A DNA stretch of 16,699 bases from Actinomycetota bacterium (lineage in GTDB: Bacteria > Actinomycetota > Actinomycetes > S36-B12 > UBA5976), in assembly GCA_026392535.1 (NCBI GenBank), contig JAPLBX010000092.1:1-16699 (forward strand), written 5' to 3'. The position numbers were made by a program, and so were the translations under genes. Below the pieces are notes generated by a model that had not been told where the DNA came from, did no database searches, and was given only the letters and a program-made list of their open reading frames with translations. This document shows positions 1 to 7,606 of the stretch, one piece after another. Position 1 is the first letter of the stretch, and the number at the start of each line of letters is the position of its first letter.

Positions 1-557
1 TCCAAAGTTGTTACCCCTGATAATGGATGCAAAAAAGACAAATCGGAGTTCATCAATTTGAGTCCTGACATCAAAAAGATAAGAAAAGACAGATTCGCGA
101 AGGCCAATACTTTCTCAGCAGAGAGAACGCTCGCAAAAAGGAATGCTGATTGGGTAAACAAGAATACGAGTAGTGGGAGGGAAATCACTACAGATGCGTT
201 CAATTGGATTGCGGTGTCGACAGCGTTAGAAGCGAAAACAACTATCGGTATCTGGACGACCAGTAGCAAGATCCCAACCAAAGATTGGCCGAAAACGACT
301 CCACGCAAGCCGAGCGGAGTAACGGCTAAATATTTCAACGTCCCATATCGACGAGCGAAAGCAGTATTGATAGCTAAAGAAGTAAAACTGCCGGCTAATG
401 AACAGGACGCCAAAGTAAATTCGAAAATGTGAGGCTGTTGTGGGAACAAGACCAGTAACGCAATAGGCGTTCCAATTATGAGCAGAAGCTGTTCCGGGTG
501 TCGCAAAATTGTAGACATCTCGTAAATTGCATATTTAACAGATGGAGGATTGATCAT
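1..557 (-). CDS. ABC-2 type transporter permease, partial (C-terminus beyond left edge)
   Basis: Reading the reverse strand from the ATG at 557-555 gives an uninterrupted frame of 185 codons to the window edge. It begins MINPPSVKYAIYEMSTILRH and contains several hydrophobic segments, for example LLLIIGTPIALLVLF near residue 25, VVFGQSLVGILLLVVQIPIV in the middle and LAFANLSFLIFLMSGL near the cut. RRYGTLKYLAVTPL resembles the cytoplasmic coupling region of ABC-2 exporter permeases. The start overlaps the stop of the upstream ATPase gene by 4 bases (ATGA, 557-554), so the two are translationally coupled and very probably form one exporter. In actinobacteria such a pair often lies between cox15/ctaA and sufR (Rv1457c/Rv1458c in M. 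tuberculosis, from memory). The substrate is unknown. The frame and strand are seen directly; the family call is inference from hydrophobicity and context. Confidence 0.82.
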   Translation of the reverse strand, partial: MINPPSVKYAIYEMSTILRHPEQLLLIIGTPIALLVLFPQQPHIFEFTLASCSLAGSFTSLAINTAFARRYGTLKYLAVTPLGLRGVVFGQSLVGILLLVVQIPIVVFASNAVDTAIQLNASVVISLPLLVFLFTQSAFLFASVLSAEKVLAFANLSFLIFLMSGLKLMNSDLSFLHPLSGVTTL

Positions 558-1333
558 GAAAGATCCGCGTAACTAGTTATTTGCAGGTTATTCTTTAATG
601 CGAATTCTGCAAGATACTGAAAAGCGGATTCATTTGATTGAACTACATAACCATTTTCAGTTTCAGTGATGCTGGAAAAGATGTTTTCTGATTTCAACGA
701 ACTAAGTTCAGCATCGGAAAGTGGCCGTGAGGTAGAGAAAAGAAAACGCGGACCATCCTGTGCTTGAGACAAATGCGTGATTTTTGAAGTGATAGCGAGG
801 ATGTCACTGTTTTGATGGGAAGTCACAAGTATCGCTGCACCGCTCGAAATACGCTCTCTACAAAGTGAGTGAAATTCCATTCTTGATGCCTCGTCTAAAC
901 CAACCGTTGGTTCATCCAGTATAAGTAATTTAGGATTGTGAAAAAATGCACTGACGATTGCAAGTTTTTGCATCTCACCGCCGGACATTGAGCGGATTGG
1001 AATTTTTGTATTTTCGATATTGAATCGCTCGAAGAGGGCATTATCAATAGGGGATTGAAATAAAGCTGCTAGATAGTTCAGCCATCGATCGATAGTCGTA
1101 TTAAGTGGCAATGCTCGGTCTTGCCAAACTACGCCAAGCTGATTCGGGATATAGGAGCGAGTAATAGACCCCTCATATGCCAACAAATCCAGGGCGGCAA
1201 GCAATAGTGTGGTCTTGCCAGAGCCATTAGCGCCGACTAAGCCAAGGCCACTGCCGGGCACTAAAGAGAGGTTAAAGTCGTCCAAGACGGCCTTGTGACC
1301 ACGTTTTACGCTTAGATTGACCATGTTTAGCAC
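554..1333 (-). CDS. ABC transporter ATP-binding protein
   Basis: This 259-residue nucleotide-binding subunit should power the ABC-2 permease encoded immediately downstream. Motifs in order: Walker A GANGSGKTT at residues 34-42, Q-loop Gln71 (VVWQD), signature MSGGE at 116-120, Walker B LLILDEP at 136-142, D-loop GLDE, and a switch histidine in TSHQ. The length is normal for a single ABC domain plus a short C-terminal extension of unknown function. The start is GTG at 1333; an alternative ATG lies three codons later (1324). Upstream of the GTG, TAGGAT sits exactly 6 bases before the codon, which fits a leaderless promoter; the same bases (AGGA) could also be read as a weak ribosome binding site. 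The gene is divergent from sufR across 62 bases. It resembles M. tuberculosis Rv1458c in position. The substrate is not predictable. Confidence 0.9.
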   Translation of the reverse strand: MLNMVNLSVKRGHKAVLDDFNLSLVPGSGLGLVGANGSGKTTLLLAALDLLAYEGSITRSYIPNQLGVVWQDRALPLNTTIDRWLNYLAALFQSPIDNALFERFNIENTKIPIRSMSGGEMQKLAIVSAFFHNPKLLILDEPTVGLDEASRMEFHSLCRERISSGAAILVTSHQNSDILAITSKITHLSQAQDGPRFLFSTSRPLSDAELSSLKSENIFSSITETENGYVVQSNESAFQYLAEFALKNNLQITSYADLS

Positions 1334-1339
1334 TAGATC

Positions 1340-1345
1340 ATCCTA
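1340..1345 (-). promoter_or_regulatory. Putative -10 element of ABC exporter operon (leaderless)
   Basis: On the minus strand TAGGAT is followed by 6 bases (GATCTA) and then the GTG start. A TANNNT hexamer at this distance would place transcription initiation at or next to the start codon. No convincing -35 hexamer is visible, as is common for actinobacterial promoters. Confidence 0.45.
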
Positions 1346-1350
1346 CTTTC

Positions 1351-1367
1351 AGTGTCGATTGTGCACT
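1351..1367. promoter_or_regulatory. Candidate SufR operator dyad
   Basis: An imperfect dyad AGTG-N9-CACT, whose right arm overlaps the palindrome GTGCAC (1361-1366), lies in the 62-base space between the divergent ABC ATPase gene and sufR. SufR-type repressors bind palindromes in their own promoter region, so this is the natural place for an operator. The arms are only 4 bases, so this is a weak candidate. Confidence 0.22.
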
Positions 1368-1395
1368 TGAGGAGGAAATACGCAACAATTAGGTT
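1367..1395 (+). promoter_or_regulatory. Candidate suf operon promoter
   Basis: TTGAGG (1367-1372) is separated by 17 bases from TAGGTT (1390-1395), a plausible -35/-10 pair that would start transcription near 1402, just inside the annotated sufR start. An alternative -10 is AACAAT (1384-1389), 6 bases before the GTG at 1396. The two readings imply different sufR start codons. The region also holds a strong Shine-Dalgarno-like GAGGAGGA (1369-1376) with no start codon at the usual distance. Confidence 0.35.
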
Positions 1396-2049
1396 GTGAA
1401 ATTCAGAAGTCAAGCATCGGCAAGAGTGGCAAAGCTGTTAATGGAGTTGGGGCCATCCTCAGCCACCGTTTTGGCTAACTCATTATCAATGACTCCAACG
1501 GCTATGCGTAAGCATTTAGAAGCCTTGGAATCAGCTGGATTTGTTACCGCACACGATAAAGCGCCATTCGGTCCGAAAGTAGACACGTCAAGAGGACGCG
1601 GAAGGCCATCAAAGATTTTCACTGTCACTCAAACTGGCCGTGAATATTTTGAAGCGCCGTACGATGAAATTGCTTTAAGTGCGTTGCAATTTATGGAAGA
1701 GAAATTTGGAAAGCAATCAATCAGAGATTTTGCTAAATCTAGAATTGAATCGGTTTTCGCTAATTTTGATGAATCAAGTCACGGTGTAACTCAACTCGCG
1801 CAGGAACTTTCTGATCACGGTTTTAGCGCAAGTGTGCAGCCTGCACCTTTTGCAAATGCTGAACAGCTTTGTCAACACAACTGTCCGATTAGTCACATAG
1901 CTAGTGTTTATCCAGAATTTTGCGAAGTCGAAGCCGAAACCATTGGCAAAAAACTTGGCGTACACGTAACTAGAATCTCAACAATTGCTTCTGGTTCTGC
2001 AATCTGCACCACGAATATCCCACATAACACACCTAGGAGAAGCGCATGA
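1396..2049 (+). CDS. sufR: SufR-type iron-sulfur sensing transcriptional repressor
   Basis: This 217-residue regulator probably represses the suf operon when iron-sulfur status is adequate. The N-terminus (about residues 8-52) is a winged-helix DNA-binding domain, with recognition helix around TPTAMRKHLEAL and a wing carrying basic residues (RGRGRPSK). The C-terminal domain carries Cys159, Cys163 and Cys176 in C-x3-C-x12-C spacing plus Cys204, matching the cluster ligands described for mycobacterial SufR. An in-frame TAG at 1390 limits the start to GTG 1396, GTG 1426 or ATG 1441. GTG 1396 has no ribosome binding site at normal distance, and 1426 would still keep the whole DNA-binding helix set. 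The gene overlaps sufB by 4 bases (ATGA). First position in the operon fits autoregulation, which is inferred from the family. Confidence 0.92.
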   Translation: MKFRSQASARVAKLLMELGPSSATVLANSLSMTPTAMRKHLEALESAGFVTAHDKAPFGPKVDTSRGRGRPSKIFTVTQTGREYFEAPYDEIALSALQFMEEKFGKQSIRDFAKSRIESVFANFDESSHGVTQLAQELSDHGFSASVQPAPFANAEQLCQHNCPISHIASVYPEFCEVEAETIGKKLGVHVTRISTIASGSAICTTNIPHNTPRRSA

Positions 2050-3332
2050 GTTCATCAGTAGACGAACTTGAAGGTATTGGTAATTACGAATTTGGCTGGA
2101 GAGATAAGACAGATGCTGGCGCAAATGCTAGACGAGGTCTAAATGCTGAAGTTGTTCTCGACATCAGTAATAAGAAGAGCGAACCAAAATGGATGGAAGA
2201 ACTGCGTCTTAAAGGTTTGGATTTATTCCTCAAGAAACCAATGCCAAATTGGGGCGGCGACTTGTCCGGTATCGATTTTGATAACATCAAATACTTTGTT
2301 CGCTCAACTGAAAAACAGGCGACATCTTGGGAAGAACTTCCAGAAGACATTAGAAATACTTACGATCGATTGGGTATTCCTGACGCAGAAAAGCAACGGT
2401 TGGTAGCCGGAGTAGCTGCACAATATGAATCTGAAGTTGTTTATCACGCAATCCGTTCAGATTTAGAAGAGCAGGGCGTCATCTTCGTTGATACAGATAC
2501 AGCCTTGAGAGAGCACGAAGAACTGTTTAGAGAATATTTTGGAACTGATACCGAGAACATGGGTCAATTCGAACGTACATTGATTATTGTCGATGAAGGT
2601 GCATACGTTCATTACGTTGAAGGTTGCACAGCTCCGATTTATTCAAGCGATTCTTTGCACTCGGCAGTGGTAGAAATCATTGTTAAAAAGAATGCTCGTT
2701 GCCGATACACAACTATTCAAAACTGGTCAAACAATGTTTACAACTTGGTGACTAAGCGTGCAATTGCCCATGAAGGTGCAACTATGGAATGGATCGATGG
2801 CAACATCGGTTCGAAAGTAACCATGAAATATCCAGCTGTTTGGATGGTAGGCGAGCATGCGAAAGGTGAAACTCTTTCAATCGCTTTTGCCGGCGAGGGT
2901 CAGCATCAAGATGCTGGTTCTAAGATGGTTCACGCCGCCCCGAATACAAGCTCGACTATCATTTCAAAGTCAGTAGCGCGAGGCGGAGGCCGGACTTCTT
3001 ATCGAGGTCTTGTCCTTGTCGAAGAAGGCGCTTATAACTCGAAGAGCACGGTTAAGTGCGACGCTCTGCTAATTGATGATATTTCTCGTAGTGATACCTA
3101 TCCGTACGTTGACGTTCGTACTGATGACGTCTCAATGGGACACGAAGCAACTGTTTCAAGAGTTAGTGACGACCAGTTGTTCTACCTCATGAGCCGCGGC
3201 ATGAATGAAGATGAAGCTATGGCAATGATTGTTCGAGGTTTCGTTGAACCAATCGCCCGTGAATTGCCAATGGAGTACGCGATTGAATTGAATCGCTTAA
3301 TTGAGCTTCAAATGGAAGGGTCAGTGGGTTAA
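2046..3332 (+). CDS. sufB: Fe-S cluster assembly scaffold protein SufB
   Basis: SufB is the main subunit of the cytosolic SufBCD scaffold on which Fe-S clusters are built. The 428-residue protein has the family's beta-helix core. The residues aligning with those needed for sulfur transfer and cluster formation in E. coli SufB are present: Cys194 in VEGCTAP, Cys338 in VKCDALL and Glu367 in GHEATVS. The Cys338-Glu367 spacing of 29 equals that of E. coli Cys405-Glu434. No intein interrupts it, unlike the M. tuberculosis homologue. The start ATG is preceded by AGGAGA at good distance, and this is the clearest ribosome binding site in the operon, so SufB may be translated more strongly than SufR. 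It overlaps sufD by one base (TAATG). Confidence 0.97.
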   Translation: MSSSVDELEGIGNYEFGWRDKTDAGANARRGLNAEVVLDISNKKSEPKWMEELRLKGLDLFLKKPMPNWGGDLSGIDFDNIKYFVRSTEKQATSWEELPEDIRNTYDRLGIPDAEKQRLVAGVAAQYESEVVYHAIRSDLEEQGVIFVDTDTALREHEELFREYFGTDTENMGQFERTLIIVDEGAYVHYVEGCTAPIYSSDSLHSAVVEIIVKKNARCRYTTIQNWSNNVYNLVTKRAIAHEGATMEWIDGNIGSKVTMKYPAVWMVGEHAKGETLSIAFAGEGQHQDAGSKMVHAAPNTSSTIISKSVARGGGRTSYRGLVLVEEGAYNSKSTVKCDALLIDDISRSDTYPYVDVRTDDVSMGHEATVSRVSDDQLFYLMSRGMNEDEAMAMIVRGFVEPIARELPMEYAIELNRLIELQMEGSVG

Positions 3333-4465
3333 TGACAGTAACTGTTCCGCCAAGCGATTTAGCTCCGAGACTAAAAGGTCTGAATTTAAATCAGATTCCT
3401 GTTCCAAATGGTCGTGAAGAAGAATGGCGATTTACTCCAATGAAGAGAATCGCAAAGCTTCATGAACTATCTGAAACCGAGTCGAGTCCTATTTTTACAA
3501 TTTCGTCACCAGAATTGGTACGGATTGAAAACGCAATGATTACTGATTTTGCTGCGGCAGATCGCATCTCCGCTGCTGCCGCATTATTGAGCTCTGATGG
3601 CAAATCAATAACAATTCCAAAAGAAGTTGTTTTGACTGAACCTGTAATCGTTGAGACCACATCTAAGACTGACCGCAGTGTTGGTTCACTTTTGTTGAAT
3701 CTTGAAAAGTATTCAAAAGGAACATTCATTATCGATCACACCGGAAGCGGCGCAATTGCATTGGCAGTTGAAGTGAATGTTGCTGAAGGCGCAGATGCGA
3801 CAGTTATCTCGATTCATGATGGTGACCGTAAATCTGTTTTTACAGGTCAACAAGCCATCAAATTGGGCAAAGACGCAAAAGTCCACCACGTTGCCATCAC
3901 ACTCGGCGGCGACATGGTTCGACTTGTAACTACAGTCGAATACACCGCTCCTGGTGGCGAAGCAGTTATGTCGGGCGCATATTTCACTGACGCTGGTCAG
4001 CACCATGAACATCGACTGTTCGTTGACCACTCAGTGCCAAATTGCCGAAGTGACGTTATGTACAAAGGTGCATTGCAGGGCCAAGACGCCCATTCTGTTT
4101 GGATCGGAGATGTCCTAATCCGCAGTAGTGCAATTGGAACGTCAACTTACGAACTAAATCGAAATCTGATTCTCACTGAGGGTGCTCGTGCAGATTCTGT
4201 GCCTAATCTGGAAATTGAAACCGGAGAAATTGTTGGTGCGGGCCACGCATCTGCAACTGGCCGTTTCGACGATGAGCAAATCTTCTACCTAATGAGTAGA
4301 GGTGTTCCAGAAGTACAGGCAAAGCGCTTAGTCGTGCGAGGTTTTCTTGCGGACGTTATTTTCCGGATTCCATCAGCGGATTTGCAAAATCGTCTGATTA
4401 AGGATGTCGAAAACAAATTGGGAAATGCTGATCCACTCTTCGCAGGAGTATTTGATGAGCAATAA
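3332..4465 (+). CDS. sufD: Fe-S cluster assembly protein SufD
   Basis: SufD is the SufB paralogue that completes the SufBC2D scaffold and helps iron enter it. The 377-residue protein shares with SufB the C-terminal pattern ILTEGARADSVPNLEIET followed by GHASATGRF and DDEQIFYLMSRG. His305 in that stretch aligns with the conserved histidine (His360 in E. coli SufD) implicated in cluster assembly. The N-terminus has the typical REEEWRFTP motif. The sulfur-accepting cysteine of SufB has no counterpart, as expected for SufD. The ATG overlaps the sufB TAA by one base, with GGAAGGG upstream as a distant ribosome binding site. The 3' end overlaps the Rieske gene by 11 bases. Confidence 0.96.
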   Translation: MTVTVPPSDLAPRLKGLNLNQIPVPNGREEEWRFTPMKRIAKLHELSETESSPIFTISSPELVRIENAMITDFAAADRISAAAALLSSDGKSITIPKEVVLTEPVIVETTSKTDRSVGSLLLNLEKYSKGTFIIDHTGSGAIALAVEVNVAEGADATVISIHDGDRKSVFTGQQAIKLGKDAKVHHVAITLGGDMVRLVTTVEYTAPGGEAVMSGAYFTDAGQHHEHRLFVDHSVPNCRSDVMYKGALQGQDAHSVWIGDVLIRSSAIGTSTYELNRNLILTEGARADSVPNLEIETGEIVGAGHASATGRFDDEQIFYLMSRGVPEVQAKRLVVRGFLADVIFRIPSADLQNRLIKDVENKLGNADPLFAGVFDEQ

Positions 4466-4781
4466 CCACATAGTTGGAACTGTAAAAGATTACGCACTTG
4501 ATTCAATTACTCAAATTGATATTGATGGTGTTGAAATAGCATTGGTCAAAACCGCTGAAGGCTTTTTTGCAGTTTCAGACATTTGCACACATGCAGAAGT
4601 TTCTTTATCCGGTGGTTCTCTCAATGGGTGTCTTTTGGAGTGCCCAATGCACGGAGCTGAATTCGATATCAAAACTGGCGAAGCGAAATCTCTGCCAGCT
4701 ACCAAACCGCTAGAGGTTTACAAAGTTTTAGTTAGTGGCACTGATGAAAATGCCACAGTATCAATCGAAGTAGGGAAGTAA
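4455..4781 (+). CDS. Rieske [2Fe-2S] ferredoxin in suf operon
   Basis: This 108-residue soluble protein is a Rieske ferredoxin of the non-haem-iron oxygenase type. The cluster ligands are Cys44-x-His46 (ICTHAEVSL) and Cys63-x2-His66 (ECPMHGAEFD), with 16 residues between the two pairs. There is no signal peptide or membrane anchor, which separates it from cytochrome bc1 Rieske proteins. I chose ATG 4455 because AGGAG lies 6 bases upstream (4444-4448) and the protein then has the normal family length; a longer reading from 4404 would overlap sufD by 62 bases and lacks such a site. It sits between sufD and sufC, overlapping both. Its role in Fe-S assembly is not known to me: electron donor, redox sensor or client are all possible. 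There is an extra cysteine at 59. Confidence 0.93.
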   Translation: MSNNHIVGTVKDYALDSITQIDIDGVEIALVKTAEGFFAVSDICTHAEVSLSGGSLNGCLLECPMHGAEFDIKTGEAKSLPATKPLEVYKVLVSGTDENATVSIEVGK

Positions 4782-5539
4782 TGAGCACACTAGAAATCAA
4801 AGACCTAAAAGTTCGGGTAGAAACCGAGAACGGTCCAATCGACATCCTTAAAGGCGTCACACTAACTATCAAAGCTGGTGAAACGCATGCAATTATGGGA
4901 CCAAATGGTTCAGGAAAATCAACTTTGGCTTATAGCATCGCAGGCCATCCTCGCTACGAGATTGTTGGCGGATCTGTAACTTTGGACGGCGCCGATGTTT
5001 TGGAAATGAGTGTTGATGAGCGAGCTAAAGCAGGAATGTTCCTAGCTATGCAATACCCAGTTGAAGTGCCAGGAGTTTCAGTTTCGAATTTCCTTCGCAC
5101 GGCAGTGACTGCTATTCGCGGCGAAGCACCAAAACTTCGCGATTGGCTAAAGGAAATGAAAGGCGCCATGACAGATTTGGCAATTGATACGAATTTTGCT
5201 GAACGAAATGTCAACGAAGGCTTCTCTGGTGGCGAGCGTAAACGTCATGAAATTCTCCAGATGGAATTACTGCAACCAAAAATTGCCATTTTGGACGAAA
5301 CAGATTCTGGCTTAGATGTTGACGCGCTGAAAATTGTCTCTGACGGAGTAAATCGAATTCGGAAATCTTCAGAAATCGGTGTTTTGCTAATCACTCATGC
5401 AATCCGTTTACTTCGTCAAATCCCAGTAGACCACGTTCACGTATTTGTTGACGGACGGATTGTCGCTCAGGGTGGCCCAGAACTAGCGGAACAGATTGAC
5501 GCTAATGGTTACGAGCAATTCACGGTGGCCGTTAATTAA
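4781..5539 (+). CDS. sufC: Fe-S cluster assembly ATPase SufC
   Basis: SufC is the ABC-type ATPase that binds SufB and SufD; its ATP-driven dimerisation opens the scaffold for cluster formation. The 252-residue protein has Walker A GPNGSGKST at 40-48, signature FSGGERKR at 148-155 and Walker B with Asp172-Glu173 in LDETDSGLD, the SufC-specific form of the DEP motif. The switch histidine is in LLITHAIRLL. It is a cytosolic single-domain protein of normal family length with no transmembrane partner. The ATG overlaps the stop of the Rieske gene by one base, with TAGGGA upstream as a modest ribosome binding site. It overlaps sufS by one base. Confidence 0.97.
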   Translation: MSTLEIKDLKVRVETENGPIDILKGVTLTIKAGETHAIMGPNGSGKSTLAYSIAGHPRYEIVGGSVTLDGADVLEMSVDERAKAGMFLAMQYPVEVPGVSVSNFLRTAVTAIRGEAPKLRDWLKEMKGAMTDLAIDTNFAERNVNEGFSGGERKRHEILQMELLQPKIAILDETDSGLDVDALKIVSDGVNRIRKSSEIGVLLITHAIRLLRQIPVDHVHVFVDGRIVAQGGPELAEQIDANGYEQFTVAVN

Positions 5540-6819
5540 TGTCTCTTGATCTAAGTGCCATCAAATCCGACTTTCCGATCTTTCAACAAAAGGTGCACGG
5601 AAATAAGGATTTGGTGTACTTAGATTCTGCAGCAACTTCACAAAAACCGAACCAGGTCATTGACGCATTGACGCATTTTTATCGCACCAGTAATGGCGGT
5701 ATCCATCGAGGGTCGCACGCTTTGGCTGAACGAGCCACAATGTTATATGAAGATGCTCGATCAAACATTGCATCTTTCATCGGTGCTGAAGCTAATGAGA
5801 TCGTATTCACGAAGAATGCAACTGAGAGCATTAATCTAGTTGCTTACTCTTTTTCAAATGCAACTGCAAAAAAGCAACAAGGTCACGCGCTAAGTGACAT
5901 TGAAGCAAGATTTGTAGTTGGCCCAAACGATGAAATCTTGCTCACTGAAATGGAGCACCACGCGAATCTAGTTCCGTGGCAAGAGCTTCATCTCAAAACT
6001 GGTGTGCAATTGAAATTTATTCCAATCACTGACGACGGCTATTTGGACTTAGAGACAATTGACACTCTAATTTCCGAACGTACGAAGATCGTCTCAATCG
6101 TTCATCAATCGAATATTTTGGGAACTATTAATCAGGTGGAGAAGATTTTCGCTCAGGCGAAGAAGGTTGGCGCTCTAACTCTTCTAGATAGTTGCCAGTC
6201 TGTTCCTCACATGCCGGTGGATGTTAGCCAATTGAATCCAGATTTTATGGCTTTCAGCGGTCATAAAATGCTCGGGCCAAACGGAGTTGGCGTCCTCTAT
6301 GTTAAGTCTGATATTTTGCAAGATCTTTCAGTCTTCATAACCGGCGGTTCTATGATCGAAGTAGTGCACCTTGAGCATAGTTCTTATGCAAAAGGTGTCG
6401 CTCGTTTTGAAGCTGGAACCCAATCAGCTGCGGATGTAGTCGGTCTTTCTGCGGCAGTCGACTATCTACGAAAGATCGACATGCAAAATGTTCATGAACA
6501 TGGATTAGATCTGACACAGTATGCGCTTGAAAAATTGCAAGAATCTCGTGGGGTCAAAATTGTCGGCCCTCAAACTATGAAAGAACGCGGTAGTGCAATC
6601 TCATTTGTTGTTGACGATATTCATCCTCATGATGTTGGTCAATTTCTGGACGCAGACGGTATCGCTGTCCGAGTAGGTCATCACTGTGCTTGGCCAGTTT
6701 GTCGCCGGATGGCAGTGCCTGCAACAACAAGAGCCTCCTTCTACATTTACAATCAGAAGTCTGATGTGGATGTCATGATTGAATCCTTGCAAAAAGCACA
6801 GAAATTCTTTGGTGTTTAA
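5539..6819 (+). CDS. sufS: Cysteine desulfurase SufS
   Basis: SufS is a class II PLP-dependent desulfurase that removes sulfur from L-cysteine as an enzyme persulfide and passes it to SufU. The 426-residue protein has the PLP-binding Lys243 in FSGHKMLGP, the PLP-stacking histidine in EMEHHANLVPW and the catalytic Cys383 in RVGHHCAWP. A loop around residues 108-130 (SNATAKKQQGHALSD) adds some length relative to E. coli SufS; I believe it occurs in other actinobacterial members, so I do not treat it as abnormal. The ATG overlaps sufC's stop (TAATG) and no ribosome binding site is visible, so translation probably depends on termination-reinitiation. It overlaps sufU in the same way. Confidence 0.97.
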   Translation: MSLDLSAIKSDFPIFQQKVHGNKDLVYLDSAATSQKPNQVIDALTHFYRTSNGGIHRGSHALAERATMLYEDARSNIASFIGAEANEIVFTKNATESINLVAYSFSNATAKKQQGHALSDIEARFVVGPNDEILLTEMEHHANLVPWQELHLKTGVQLKFIPITDDGYLDLETIDTLISERTKIVSIVHQSNILGTINQVEKIFAQAKKVGALTLLDSCQSVPHMPVDVSQLNPDFMAFSGHKMLGPNGVGVLYVKSDILQDLSVFITGGSMIEVVHLEHSSYAKGVARFEAGTQSAADVVGLSAAVDYLRKIDMQNVHEHGLDLTQYALEKLQESRGVKIVGPQTMKERGSAISFVVDDIHPHDVGQFLDADGIAVRVGHHCAWPVCRRMAVPATTRASFYIYNQKSDVDVMIESLQKAQKFFGV

Positions 6820-7262
6820 TGAATCTTGAATCTCTATACCAAGAAATTATTCTTAATCACTACAAAAATCCAAATGGAAAAGTTGCCTCTGTAGATTCGC
6901 CGGATGCTGTCCACCATGTCAATCCAAGCTGTGGTGATGAAATTACTCTGGCGGTTGAAATGCTTGATGGCCAAGCGCACATAATCTTCAACAACGTTGG
7001 TTGCAGCATTAGTCAGGCAAGTGCTTCTGTCATGTTTGATTTGTGTGAAAGCCAGTCAGTTTCCAAGATTATGGAGATTGAGGACAGTTTTCTTGAACTT
7101 ATGCAGTCTCGAGGCCAGGGAATAGCAGATGATGAGCTGCTCGGAGATGCCATAGCGTTTGTTGGCGTTTCGCAGTTCCCAGCTCGGATAAAATGCGCCC
7201 TGCTTCCATACATGGCTCTAAAGGACGCAATTTCTAGAGAAATCGAAGGTGTAAGTAAATGA
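6819..7262 (+). CDS. sufU: Zinc-dependent sulfur transfer protein SufU
   Basis: SufU is the IscU-fold sulfur acceptor that activates SufS and carries the persulfide to SufB in Gram-positive bacteria, using a bound zinc ion. The 147-residue protein has the expected zinc ligands Cys38 and Asp40 (NPSCGDE), Cys62 (NVGCSIS) and Cys126 (RIKCALLPY). Cys38 is the expected sulfur acceptor by homology to Bacillus SufU Cys41. The insertion between Cys62 and Cys126 that separates SufU from IscU is present. The ATG overlaps the sufS stop by one base with no visible ribosome binding site; the 3' end overlaps sufT by 4 bases (ATGA). Confidence 0.95.
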   Translation: MNLESLYQEIILNHYKNPNGKVASVDSPDAVHHVNPSCGDEITLAVEMLDGQAHIIFNNVGCSISQASASVMFDLCESQSVSKIMEIEDSFLELMQSRGQGIADDELLGDAIAFVGVSQFPARIKCALLPYMALKDAISREIEGVSK

Positions 7263-7606
7263 GTGATCAAAATCTTGATGCGCTGAGAGGTTCGGAAATC
7301 CCTTCAGAGGATGATCTTTTCGAATTGATGCGAGATGTAGTGGACCCTGAACTTGGGATTAATGTCGTTGATTTGGGCCTCGTATATGCAGTACACATTG
7401 ATGAGAGCCAGAATGCAACCATCGATATGACGTTAACTTCAGCTGCCTGCCCGTTGACTGACGTAATTGAAGACCAAACTCGCGCAGCTTTAGATGGACA
7501 CGTTAAAGATTTCAGAATCAATTGGGTATGGATGCAGCCTTGGGGACCAGACAAAATTACACAAGATGGTCGCGAAATGATGCGGGCGCTCGGTTTTAAT
7601 ATTTAG
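7259..7606 (+). CDS. sufT: SufT / MIP18-family (DUF59) Fe-S maturation protein
   Basis: This 115-residue protein belongs to the DUF59/MIP18 family (SufT), which helps maturation or trafficking of Fe-S proteins. Signatures are DPELGINVVDLGLVY at residues 29-43, the conserved Cys64 in SAACPLTD, and the C-terminal WGPDKITQDGREMMRALGF. It is a free-standing DUF59 domain, not fused to an Mrp/ApbC ATPase. Its start overlaps the sufU stop by 4 bases, and it ends the suf operon. The stop codon TAG (7604-7606) forms the first half of a likely -10 element of the following ABC-F gene. The precise biochemical role of SufT is unsettled in the literature. Confidence 0.93.
   Translation: MSDQNLDALRGSEIPSEDDLFELMRDVVDPELGINVVDLGLVYAVHIDESQNATIDMTLTSAACPLTDVIEDQTRAALDGHVKDFRINWVWMQPWGPDKITQDGREMMRALGFNI

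Noticed and set aside
58..432. Plus-strand ORF of 124 codons at the left edge
   Set aside because: It is the antisense shadow of the ABC-2 permease on the minus strand, which has clear membrane segments and a start overlapping the ATPase stop. The plus-strand product has no recognisable feature and no promoter or ribosome binding site.
2046..3332. Possible intein in SufB, as in M. tuberculosis
   Set aside because: The protein is of plain SufB length with continuous family sequence; no intein motifs are present.
4404..4454. 17-codon N-terminal extension of the Rieske protein
   Set aside because: It would overlap sufD by 62 bases, and the internal ATG at 4455 has AGGAG at the right distance and gives the normal family length.
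5857..5928. Apparent insertion in SufS (loop around residues 108-130)
   Set aside because: I believe actinobacterial SufS proteins commonly carry a loop here, and all catalytic residues are intact, so it is not a novel fusion.
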